Below are positions 1 through 7,990 of a DNA stretch of 64,000 bases, one piece after another. The notes below the pieces were generated by a model. That model was not told the origin of the DNA and made no database searches. It was given only the letters and a program-made list of their open reading frames with translations. Every line of letters starts with the position of its first letter. Position 1 is the stretch's first letter. This DNA comes from DATIYF01 sp035517775 (GTDB taxonomy: Bacteria; Acidobacteriota; Terriglobia; Terriglobales; Acidobacteriaceae): assembly GCA_035517775.1 (NCBI GenBank), contig DATIYF010000105.1, forward strand, positions 74,452 through 138,451, in the 5' to 3' direction. The position numbers and the translations under genes were made by a program.

Positions 1-1275
1 GCCCGCTCCCTCAATCTGCCACTGCCCGTTTTCCGCCACCAGCTTCATGCGGCTGCGCTGCCGCCACCAGCGATTGACTTCTTTGGGAAGCGCGATCCAC
101 ACATTCTCTTCCTTGCGAACCCGGCAGTAGAGCTGCAGCAGGTCGCGGTAAACCGCCTCCTCCCGCGGGCCGTTGATGTAATCCGGGTGCACGATCACGT
201 TGATCAGCCCGTGTTTGGCCAGAATGATCTTGAATTGCTGCTCCCAGAGGGCGGTCGAGTAATCGTTGAGAATGTGGAACAAGGAATAGTCCTGGGTAGC
301 GGTGAGCGGCAACTCCACCATGTCGCCGACGAAATAAGGCATCACGGTGCAACAGCCGCCGCGCTGCGGGTCGAGGTGGGCCACGCTGGGCACCGAGGTG
401 TCATACTCGAAGTCCAGCATCCGGTACCAGTCCTGATTGCGGTAGAGAACTCCGGCGCGAAATCCTGCGGCGCCAAATTCCTTGCCGTAGCGGTTGATCT
501 TCTGGGCCCGGCGCTTGAATTCCTCGAAGTCCCAGTAGAGCCGCCCGTCGTGATTCAAATCATGGACGTTGACCTCAAAGCCCCGCCGGCGAATTCCCTC
601 GAGATAGGTGGCGGGCACGGGATAGCGCTCTTCCGGCACCACCTGGAATGACGAGGGCACGGAAAACTCCTCGTTCATATCCATAAGCTTCGAGCAAAGA
701 TCCACGCCCAGCTGAGTCTCGACGTCATGGGTCATGATGGCGCAGCCGTTTGCGCCCTCGGGCCAGAACCAGATGAAGGGAATGCTTTCGCCGCCGCGCG
801 ACTTGATGGCCAGCGCCAGCAGCTTCTCCATCAGCGTGTCCACGCTCGCATCCACCGGCCAGCGCGGAAAGGAAATGTCCTGCCATCCCTCCAGGTGGGC
901 CTTCTGCAGATGCTTGCGCACCCTCACCGGAAGCAGGGGCCGCATGAAGTAATAGGCACTGCGCACGGCGGCGCGCAGGCGCTTCGCGCCCGCGCTCTGC
1001 CCCGCTGAAATATACCGCTCGTAGCGAAGATTGCCCGCCACTTCGGCCGGATCGAAGGGCAGCTCGACGTGGGAGTCGAGAAAGCGAATGTCCTCGAAGG
1101 CGTTGTACAGCGGCTCTTCCGCCGTCCTGGCACGATGCCCGCCGGCTGTCTGGCCATAACACACCAATTCCCTGCCAAAGCAGAAATAGCCGCCGTCGTC
1201 CGAGAGCCGGCCCGGGGAATGGAGCTCCGCCGCACCCTCTGGGCAGCGGAAATATTCATTTACTTCGTTTCGCAT
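1..1275 (-). CDS. Polysaccharide deacetylase family protein (3' end outside window)
   Basis: An open frame of 425 codons runs from the ATG at 1275 to the window edge with no stop, so the C-terminus is missing. The product looks like a NodB-type carbohydrate esterase. It has a THDVE motif at about residues 182-186, where the Asp and His pair of this fold normally acts, an FRAG motif, and an HPDY motif at about 363-366. The N-terminal part (about 1-170) is a separate region I do not recognise. Being the last visible gene of the EPS locus, it probably removes acetyl groups from a polymer or lipid-linked sugar. No signal peptide is seen, so cytoplasmic action on a precursor is possible. The substrate is unknown. 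Confidence 0.85.
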   Translation of the reverse strand, partial: MRNEVNEYFRCPEGAAELHSPGRLSDDGGYFCFGRELVCYGQTAGGHRARTAEEPLYNAFEDIRFLDSHVELPFDPAEVAGNLRYERYISAGQSAGAKRLRAAVRSAYYFMRPLLPVRVRKHLQKAHLEGWQDISFPRWPVDASVDTLMEKLLALAIKSRGGESIPFIWFWPEGANGCAIMTHDVETQLGVDLCSKLMDMNEEFSVPSSFQVVPEERYPVPATYLEGIRRRGFEVNVHDLNHDGRLYWDFEEFKRRAQKINRYGKEFGAAGFRAGVLYRNQDWYRMLDFEYDTSVPSVAHLDPQRGGCCTVMPYFVGDMVELPLTATQDYSLFHILNDYSTALWEQQFKIILAKHGLINVIVHPDYINGPREEAVYRDLLQLYCRVRKEENVWIALPKEVNRWWRQRSRMKLVAENGQWQIEGAG

Positions 1276-1402
1276 TCAGCCTTCCTGACGAGCGTCTGGG
1301 CAATCTGACTCGCGCGGTGCACCGGGCACACCTTTGACCTCTGCACCACGAGTGGGGGAAGGGCTTGTTCGGAAGGGTTACGAAAACCCCAAGACTTCTT
1401 GA

Positions 1403-1432
1403 CTTATACAACGGTTCTTCGGCTGGAAGCAA
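1403..1432 (-). promoter_or_regulatory. Putative sigma-70 promoter for the deacetylase gene
   Basis: On the minus strand a TTGCTT -35 box (1427-1432) and a TATAAG -10 box (1403-1408) are separated by 18 nt. They lie about 130 nt upstream of the ATG at 1275, inside the 306-bp gap 1276-1581, which holds no other gene I can support. The match is by eye only. Confidence 0.35.
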
Positions 1433-1581
1433 TAGAGTTTTTCTCTCAGGGAATCTTTTGTGTTGACTGTGGAAAAACACGTGTCACCTGCCGGATGACG
1501 GCGGGCGCAGTCGTGGTTACTTTCGGAACTCGCGGCGAGTTACCGCCTGGAGAGTGGCTGGGGTTAGCCGGGAGGAAGGGA

Positions 1582-2649
1582 CTAGCCGACGTGCTTGTAC
1601 AGCGTTTTGCCCAGAAAGATCAGCATCGAATCCGGCAGCAGCGCGACCAGGCGCCCGCCGAGCCTCCGGATCCCGGAGATCAGCGACATAGGACTTACCG
1701 AGGAAGGAGGGTATTGCCAATAGCTCAGCGGCACGTCCACCGCCCCCCAGTGCGACTTGAAAGCGATCAAGCCGGCGTTGTCGGGATCGGAACGGCCCAT
1801 ATCGAATGTCTTGGCCTGTGTATGTTTTGCCTCGCGGATGGCCTCCCACAACAGAAAAGGAACTCCTCCAAGGTGGTGATAACGCGCGTCCGAGCAGCCG
1901 TACTTGAATACCGCCGCTTCCTTATAGCGCAGCGTCAGGATACTGGCGACAGGCGCGCCCCCAAAGGAAACCACCCGAATTTTGGCGTGATCGCGCAGGG
2001 CGTGCAGCAGATTCACGAACCACTGCAAAGGCTGGGGAGGGAGGCGGTGCCGCCGGCGGGTGAGCACTTGCAGGTAGTAAAACTGTTTCAGCAGGTTGGG
2101 CGAGTTTCCCTCCTCGTACACTAGGTTGCCGCGTTCCACCCGGCGCAGGCGCCGCTGCACGCTATCCCGGTCGAGCGAGCTGCTCAGTTCGTGCAAGTCC
2201 GGCCGCAGGTCGAGCACGTGCAAGTGGAATTTCTGCGCCACCCGGAACTGGGTATGTCTCAGGAGATCGAGCCCATCGCCCCCGCGAGGCCGCAATTCCA
2301 CCCGCCGGCGTGCTCCTCTGCTGGATTCCCGGCTGAGCCAGTCAATGATCGTGAAAAAATCCCCGGTGCGCTCAAATAAGGGTTCGCAGTGGTCGGCAAA
2401 GGGCAGCGACACCATGCGGTCGCCGGAAAGCCAGCTTTTCACCCGGCAAAACACCAGCCCGTTGGTCAGCTCGGCATGCGGAGGCGATGTGGTCAGGACG
2501 AAGGGCTCGTAGCCGTAGGTTTCCTGCAGGCAATGCAGCCAGCCGCGGGTATGGAAGATGGACGCGCCCTCATGGCGCTCCAGAAGTTCGACCCAACGGC
2601 CATCACGTAGAGGATCAAGCTGATAAACCGGCACTTCGATTCCGCACAA
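1582..2649 (-). CDS. FemAB-like / GNAT acyltransferase
   Basis: The 355-residue product resembles the FemAB-like GNAT group (BioF2-type acetyltransferase domain) common in EPS and PEP-CTERM loci. The N-terminal half carries the typical start of these proteins, with a WLHCLQETYGYEP stretch near residues 38-50. The C-terminal half carries VASILTLRYKEAAVFKYGCSD (split here as VASILTLRY and KYGCSD) and an FDMGRSDPDN segment, both characteristic of this family. FemAB proteins transfer an amino acid from aminoacyl-tRNA to an amino group, but members of the wider group may use acyl-CoA. Here it probably modifies the exported polysaccharide or its lipid carrier. It is one of four such genes in the locus. 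The first Met may not be the true start. Confidence 0.75.
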   Translation of the reverse strand: MCGIEVPVYQLDPLRDGRWVELLERHEGASIFHTRGWLHCLQETYGYEPFVLTTSPPHAELTNGLVFCRVKSWLSGDRMVSLPFADHCEPLFERTGDFFTIIDWLSRESSRGARRRVELRPRGGDGLDLLRHTQFRVAQKFHLHVLDLRPDLHELSSSLDRDSVQRRLRRVERGNLVYEEGNSPNLLKQFYYLQVLTRRRHRLPPQPLQWFVNLLHALRDHAKIRVVSFGGAPVASILTLRYKEAAVFKYGCSDARYHHLGGVPFLLWEAIREAKHTQAKTFDMGRSDPDNAGLIAFKSHWGAVDVPLSYWQYPPSSVSPMSLISGIRRLGGRLVALLPDSMLIFLGKTLYKHVG

Positions 2650-2765
2650 GCTGCGAGACTACAGCCAATGTACGGGAAGGGGGATGCCGCGAAGATTAGA
2701 ATCCGCTCATCAAGACAACTGCTGGCTTACTCCGTTCGTGCGCGCGGGCACAACGAAAGCCTGCC

Positions 2766-2796
2766 AAAAAAAATGGCCGTGCAGCAGCACGGCCAT
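2766..2796 (-). terminator. Rho-independent terminator after the beta-helix gene
   Basis: A perfect 10-bp stem (2773-2782 with 2787-2796) closes an AGCA loop. On the minus strand it is followed by a run of eight T (A on the plus strand, 2766-2773). It lies 23 bp beyond the stop of the beta-helix gene and separates that gene from the FemAB-like gene. Confidence 0.85.
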
Positions 2797-2819
2797 CTCG
2801 CAGGGATTGTCCTCGAAAC

Positions 2820-4712
2820 CTACTGAACCGTCACCGTAAGGCCGGTCGGGGGCGCCAACGGCGGTGGATTGCCATTCGAGCTCAAAGTGTAGCAAGCGCT
2901 GGCATCGAAGTTCAGGATGCTGCTGGCAAAAGTTCCGCTGTTGAAGCAGGCCTGCGAAGGAATGGCGTAGGCATGCCCGGCGGGGCCGCTTCCACCACTC
3001 ACGTCCGGGCCGATCGGCGGCCAGGGCACCGAAGCGCCCCACCAATCCGGCTTCGAAGAAAGATAGAACGAGTTGGGCAGGTTATGGTCGCCGGGCACGG
3101 CATTGCCGCTGATATAGGGAACGTCCGTGGTCGGCACCTCAGAAGCATTCCAGCGCACGGCGCCGTTCACCGTGTCGTAGTTTCCCCAGCGCATGAGCGT
3201 GGCTTCGCTCAGCTTGTCGCTGCCGCCGCTGCACTGGCCCGACAGGCCAATCACGAACAGCGTGTTGTTGCACTGGCCGGAAGAACCGGCCGTATTGGAA
3301 AGCTCATACTGGGTGTGGTAGCCGGGCTGCCCGATGACGTTGCCGATGTAGCTATCGCCGCGGCAGCCGCTCATATCCACCACCGCGTTGGTCTGATTGC
3401 TCTTGCCCGTCTGCCAGCCGATGATCTGGTTGCGAAAGTAAGTGGCCAGGTCGCTCGAGCCCCAGGTATTGTCACAGAAGATGCCGTTGACCACGTTGCC
3501 TTCCCACAGGTTCATCATGCTGCCGGCATTGTGCGATTCGTAGCTGGCCTGCATGAAGTTCGCCGGATTGTTCCACACGTTGGCGGTGGTGAAGTTGTAA
3601 GCCATCACCAGGCCCGTGCCCTGCCCGAACAGGATGGGCGAGGTGACATGATCGAAAATGTTGTTTTCGATCAGGTCATCGGAGGTCTCATTGGGCTCGA
3701 CCCCGTAGCTCTCTTCCGCCCCGCGCTGGGTACCGTAGAAGTAACTGTCGCGGATGACCACGCGCGCGCTCTGCGTCAGCCACACATGATTGCGGTTGCC
3801 GCCGGTCAGCGAGCGCACGTTCTTCATCCAGCACTCGTAGCAGTTGTAGAAGGAAACCCCGGTGTGAGAGCCGGTATTGTTGCTGCCATCCACGGTGAGA
3901 TCTTCAATGCCGCTCATCGTGATCTGCCCCGGCCACCAGGCGCCCGGCGACTGGCTGGAGCGGATATTGTTGGCATAGACCCCCGGCGAGATCGTGACCG
4001 TGTAGGTGCCGCTGCCGCTGACGTTCACGATTTTGACGATCTGCTGCAGGCTGTGAGTGACGCCGTTGATCACCCGCCCGTCATTGTTGCCGCCGGTATT
4101 CTGCCGGCATTGCCCGGGCACATCGCAGATCATGGCCCCGCCGGTATCGGAGGTGTCGTTGGCCTGATCGAGAATCAGCATCTGGCCCGCGGGCGGCGCC
4201 GAGCCGCAATTGCTCAGCGTGATGGTGGTCGAACCCTTGGCATAGCCGCCAGTCCAGTTGCAGGCGTCCTGGCCGCCGGGATTCACATTGTTGCTGCCGC
4301 TGTACCAGGCCGGATTGCTGGTCAGGCAGATGTCGCCGCTGGCCCCATTGCAGCTGGTGCCGGCGGTGAAGACCAGAATGGTCTGCATGGGCCCCGCCCC
4401 GCGCAGGGTCACGTTGCTGTTCCCGTTGAAGCTCACGCCGCCCGATAGGTTATAGGTCCCCGCGCCCAGCATCACCACCTGCCCATCCGGGCAACTGGAG
4501 ATGGCCGAGTTAATCTGCGAGGCGCTGGCGCCTGCGCTTAGCGTGGCGCACACCGTGGTGCGGTCGGGAATCCCGCCCGGAATGCCGGCACTCGACCAGT
4601 CAATAGCGCGGCTGTCGTCGAGAATCGGGGTCCAGGATTGGGCGTGGCTGAGTGGAGAGAGAAACAACAGAATCGAGATCAGGGGGAAAAACAATGTCGC
4701 TGTGCGTCTCAC
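2820..4712 (-). CDS. Secreted right-handed beta-helix repeat protein
   Basis: I chose the GTG at 4712 because a GAGG ribosome site lies 6 nt upstream and the next 25 residues form a clear signal peptide ending SHAQ (630 residues in all). The mature part is rich in Asn, Gly, Ser and Thr, with recurring short beta-strand repeats (for example NSNVTLRGAG, DLIENNIFDHV, GSMMNLWEGNVV). This is the pattern of parallel beta-helix proteins such as pectate-lyase-like or GH55-like enzymes. It ends in a Pro-rich tail, APPTGLTVTVQ, like the first residues of a fibronectin-type linker. It may bind or cleave the exopolysaccharide outside the cell. Catalytic residues cannot be assigned. It follows the flippase gene after 253 bp. 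Confidence 0.75.
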   Translation of the reverse strand: MRRTATLFFPLISILLFLSPLSHAQSWTPILDDSRAIDWSSAGIPGGIPDRTTVCATLSAGASASQINSAISSCPDGQVVMLGAGTYNLSGGVSFNGNSNVTLRGAGPMQTILVFTAGTSCNGASGDICLTSNPAWYSGSNNVNPGGQDACNWTGGYAKGSTTITLSNCGSAPPAGQMLILDQANDTSDTGGAMICDVPGQCRQNTGGNNDGRVINGVTHSLQQIVKIVNVSGSGTYTVTISPGVYANNIRSSQSPGAWWPGQITMSGIEDLTVDGSNNTGSHTGVSFYNCYECWMKNVRSLTGGNRNHVWLTQSARVVIRDSYFYGTQRGAEESYGVEPNETSDDLIENNIFDHVTSPILFGQGTGLVMAYNFTTANVWNNPANFMQASYESHNAGSMMNLWEGNVVNGIFCDNTWGSSDLATYFRNQIIGWQTGKSNQTNAVVDMSGCRGDSYIGNVIGQPGYHTQYELSNTAGSSGQCNNTLFVIGLSGQCSGGSDKLSEATLMRWGNYDTVNGAVRWNASEVPTTDVPYISGNAVPGDHNLPNSFYLSSKPDWWGASVPWPPIGPDVSGGSGPAGHAYAIPSQACFNSGTFASSILNFDASACYTLSSNGNPPPLAPPTGLTVTVQ

Positions 4713-4965
4713 GTTTACCTCGTTGAAGGCCCCAACGGACACAAGCGGCTGGAGCGCCGCGACGCATCTCGGACAGCTTTTCTGGGGCGGGCTGACCAAA
4801 ACTTTACGTGATTCCGGCTGGCTGCTTCAATGCACGGAAGTACATCGAAATCGGCTGTAAGTTGCTGGTCTTTCGGCCATGTACACCCGAATGCAGGATT
4901 TCGTTTACGCTCCCGGGGCGCCCCCTTGGACATTCCGCTGCTTCTCTCCGCCGTTTGCCCGCAGA

Positions 4966-6558
4966 TCAAGGCGCCACTACCTCCGTCGTACCGTTGCCGC
5001 AGGCCGCGCCTACCGCCGGGGCAGGCCTTTTCGAGAACTTCTCCCAGGGAACCATCTCCCGAGTCAAACTAACAAGCTGATAGATGGGCGCGCAACCACC
5101 GTGCAAAAGGATCACCGCGCCAAGATAGAGCGCAGCGAACAGCAGCGAGATCGCGACCACGCCTAGGAACGCGGCCGCGGAGCTTGACGCCACCGCCAGC
5201 GCCGGCACTTCGCGAAGAATCATAACCGTTACTCCTCCCGCCAGGAAAGAGGCCGCCACATATCTCCAGACCACCGCCACCATGGCTCCCACTCCGAAGC
5301 CGATGGGTTTGCCTGCATACCACAGCGCAGGCAGAGTGAGAATCCAGAACGAGGCCGTCCAGGCCACCGCGATTCCCTCCGGCCCCCACGGCAGCCCGGC
5401 GATGAACAGCAGAATCGTGACCACCACTTCGATGATTCCCCAGCGCAGCCAGCGGTCGGCGCGGCCAATGGAAAGGTGAATCCATCCGTGGGTGCCGTAG
5501 AGCAGCATCATGCCCACGCCCGGGCCGAAGTAAGTGAAGATGCGGCCCGCCGGGGCCCACTGCGGGCCCAGCAGAAGACGAATCAGATCGCGGCCGATCA
5601 GGGTGAGGTCTGCGCCCAGCCCCATGCCGATGAACGCCACCACCCCCAGCGCGCTCAGCAGGTAGCGGCGGTATTGCGCGGAATCCTTGCCCAGGCGGCT
5701 GAGTGCCGAAACCGCAACATTCGAAAGCGGCGCCACCAGTTGCGCCGCCGAGAGCGCAAACAGGTCGTAGGCCTTCTTATAAAACCCGAGCGCGGTGGCG
5801 TTGAAACGCCACCCCACCAGCAGATTATCCGTGTTGCGGGAAAAATAGTTGACGGTGAATCGCCCGTAGATATTCATGGCGAAACGCACCGCGGGAAGAG
5901 TTGCCCTCTGGGAGTGCGGCAGGCCCGGCATCCAGCGGCAGAGGTACCAGGCGCCGAGGGTCTGAAACAGCGGGCGCGCAATCAGCCCCGCGACCAGCGC
6001 CCAATATCCCCAGCCCAGCGCGGCAAAAACGATAGAGACAGCCACCGAGGCCACCCCGGCCACAATGTCATTGGCCGAAGTTACGGCAAAGCGCATGGCC
6101 CGCTTGAGCAGGGCCAAATGCACCACCGAGAGGCTGGTCAGCAGAATGGTCAGCGCCACGCCCACCGCGACCGGCTTGACCAGAGGATTGCCGTAGAAGT
6201 GCGCCATCCAGGAGCCGGCGGCGGCAAACCCGGCGGTGAGCACCATGCCGCCCCCGGTGTTGATCCAGAAGAGATTGCTGGCCAGCGCGTGGTCCATCTC
6301 CTCCCACTGCAGAATGGCCTCGGTGAATCCGTTCAACCCGAAATTCACCACCAGCAGGCTGAACGTCGTGGCCATGGTGACCACGCCGAAATCAATGGGC
6401 AGCAGCAGCCGGGCCAGAACCACGGTGGCGACGATCTGAATGCCGGTCGAGACCGCCGAGGAAAACACGGTCGCCCCCGCGCCCTGCACCGCCAGCCGGC
6501 GCACACCTCCGCCGTCTTCGATGGGGCGGAAAGCGCCGCTCGCATCAAAGGGCTTCAA
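4966..6558 (-). CDS. Polysaccharide flippase (Wzx-type, MOP superfamily)
   Basis: The product has about twelve or more hydrophobic segments in the pattern of oligosaccharide flippases. The opening segment (VQGAGATVFSSAVSTGIQIV, then VLARLLLPIDFGVVTMATT) is the classic N-terminus of the Wzx/MOP group. It would move lipid-linked repeat units across the inner membrane. The start is best placed at TTG 6558: a GGAGG site lies 4 nt upstream and the codon overlaps the TGA of the O-antigen ligase gene, which implies translational coupling (530 residues). An upstream in-frame start near 6675 would bury the N-terminus in the previous gene and gives a poor non-family extension. Confidence 0.9.
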   Translation of the reverse strand: MKPFDASGAFRPIEDGGGVRRLAVQGAGATVFSSAVSTGIQIVATVVLARLLLPIDFGVVTMATTFSLLVVNFGLNGFTEAILQWEEMDHALASNLFWINTGGGMVLTAGFAAAGSWMAHFYGNPLVKPVAVGVALTILLTSLSVVHLALLKRAMRFAVTSANDIVAGVASVAVSIVFAALGWGYWALVAGLIARPLFQTLGAWYLCRWMPGLPHSQRATLPAVRFAMNIYGRFTVNYFSRNTDNLLVGWRFNATALGFYKKAYDLFALSAAQLVAPLSNVAVSALSRLGKDSAQYRRYLLSALGVVAFIGMGLGADLTLIGRDLIRLLLGPQWAPAGRIFTYFGPGVGMMLLYGTHGWIHLSIGRADRWLRWGIIEVVVTILLFIAGLPWGPEGIAVAWTASFWILTLPALWYAGKPIGFGVGAMVAVVWRYVAASFLAGGVTVMILREVPALAVASSSAAAFLGVVAISLLFAALYLGAVILLHGGCAPIYQLVSLTREMVPWEKFSKRPAPAVGAACGNGTTEVVAP

Positions 6559-7958
6559 ACTTCCTCCAGGCAAGAGGCATTCTGCGCCTCCAGCAGGGGC
6601 GCGGGCGGAGGCGGCTTTCGCTTGATGCGCTTGGGCGGCGGCACCGCCAGGGTGGCAATCAAAAAGAAGGTCCACACCGGATTCATGGTGCGGATGGCCG
6701 ACTCAGTGAAGTTGTAAGCCACGGCGATCACGAAATAGGCCAGCTTCAGCTTGCCGGTCTCCGGGTCGCGGCGGAATTCGTTCACCCCGTGCCAATATCC
6801 GGTGATCAGCAGCATGGCCAGCAGGAAAATCCCGATCCATCCCAGGGTCAGATAGACTTCCAGATATCCGTTATGCGCCTCATTGGGATGCCACCAGTAG
6901 ATGGCCCACATCGCATCCAGGCGCTTGCCCAGCCAGAAGCTTTCAAAACCCGTGCCCACCAGCGGGCTCGCGGTCATGCCCAGCACCAGGTTCCAGATGT
7001 CGGTCCGTCCGGTGAGGGTAGCGTCCCGGCCCATGGTGGTAAGTAGGCCTGTGCCTATGTTCAGAAACAGCACCAGGAAAGAGAGCGTGACCATGGAGCC
7101 CACCAGCACGTGCACCACCCAGGGCTTGCGCGCGAAGATGGGCAAGCTGGTCACCACCAGCAGGCAGACCGCCATCATGAAGCAGGCCAGCGAGGTCATG
7201 GAGTGCACCAGGTGGAAGAGCCAGATGGCAATCACCAAGAGCACGCCCTGAGCGATGATCACCCCCGGCCGGCGGCTATCCCCGTCGCGGCGCCAGGCCT
7301 GCAGCAGGCGCCACACCGCGCCCAGGCCGAAGATCAGCACGATCATTCCCAGCATGTTCTTGGAGGTGGTCACGCCGGTGTAGGTAATGATCCAGTTGCC
7401 GTAGTCGGGACGATAGTCCCGCCCCAGGTTTCCGTACCATTTGATGAACAGGATGGAGAGCGGCAGGAAAATGAAGCCGAGGCGGGCGATCAGGCGGCGC
7501 ATGGCCACCGAGGGATTGAGATCGGTGACCACCAGCAGGGCCATCACCACATCTCCCAGCGCCTTGAACCAGCGGCGGATGGCTACGTCGGGATAGTCCG
7601 ACCAGGAGACGCTGATGCCGCAGTAGAGGAAGTAAAGGAGAATGGGGCCGTTGGCGCGCAGCAGAGTCAGCACCCGCCGCCGCCTTTGGAATAGCACATA
7701 CACCCCGGGGATCAGCAGGGCGAGGAAGATATTGCGATCCACCGGGCTGCCATCTACATAGCTGTTGGCCACCGCCGGGCCGGTGTGGCCGATGCCGAAG
7801 GCCGCCAGCCACTCCGAGGGCGCCCGCGTGCCGCCCATGGCCACCCACAGCACCACCAGCCACAACGCCCATGAGGTCTTTACATGGCGGTTGCGATTGA
7901 GCCAGAACAGGCCCAGGATTCCCACAATGAAGATAATCGTGGCGGCCCGTTGCGGCAT
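6555..7958 (-). CDS. O-antigen ligase / polymerase family membrane protein
   Basis: The 467-residue product has about twelve membrane segments and a large periplasmic loop near its C-terminal third (WKRLDAMWAIYWWHPNEAHN region), ending with NGYLEVYLTLGWIG. This H-N-x-Y-L-E arrangement is typical of the Wzy/WaaL family (PF04932). The enzyme would polymerise or ligate undecaprenyl-linked glycans at the outer face of the inner membrane. It lies 32 bp after the asparagine-synthase-like gene and overlaps the flippase start, so polymerase and flippase are probably made together. Whether it is polymerase or ligase cannot be told from sequence alone. Confidence 0.88.
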   Translation of the reverse strand: MPQRAATIIFIVGILGLFWLNRNRHVKTSWALWLVVLWVAMGGTRAPSEWLAAFGIGHTGPAVANSYVDGSPVDRNIFLALLIPGVYVLFQRRRRVLTLLRANGPILLYFLYCGISVSWSDYPDVAIRRWFKALGDVVMALLVVTDLNPSVAMRRLIARLGFIFLPLSILFIKWYGNLGRDYRPDYGNWIITYTGVTTSKNMLGMIVLIFGLGAVWRLLQAWRRDGDSRRPGVIIAQGVLLVIAIWLFHLVHSMTSLACFMMAVCLLVVTSLPIFARKPWVVHVLVGSMVTLSFLVLFLNIGTGLLTTMGRDATLTGRTDIWNLVLGMTASPLVGTGFESFWLGKRLDAMWAIYWWHPNEAHNGYLEVYLTLGWIGIFLLAMLLITGYWHGVNEFRRDPETGKLKLAYFVIAVAYNFTESAIRTMNPVWTFFLIATLAVPPPKRIKRKPPPPAPLLEAQNASCLEEV

Positions 7959-7990
7959 TCCTGTCTCCTGCTAAAAGCTCAGCCCGGTCT

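Noticed and set aside
2973..4448. Open frame of 491 codons on plus, opposite the beta-helix gene
   Set aside because: Antisense to a gene with a signal peptide, ribosome site and terminator. The plus-strand protein is Val/Ala/His-rich with no motif.
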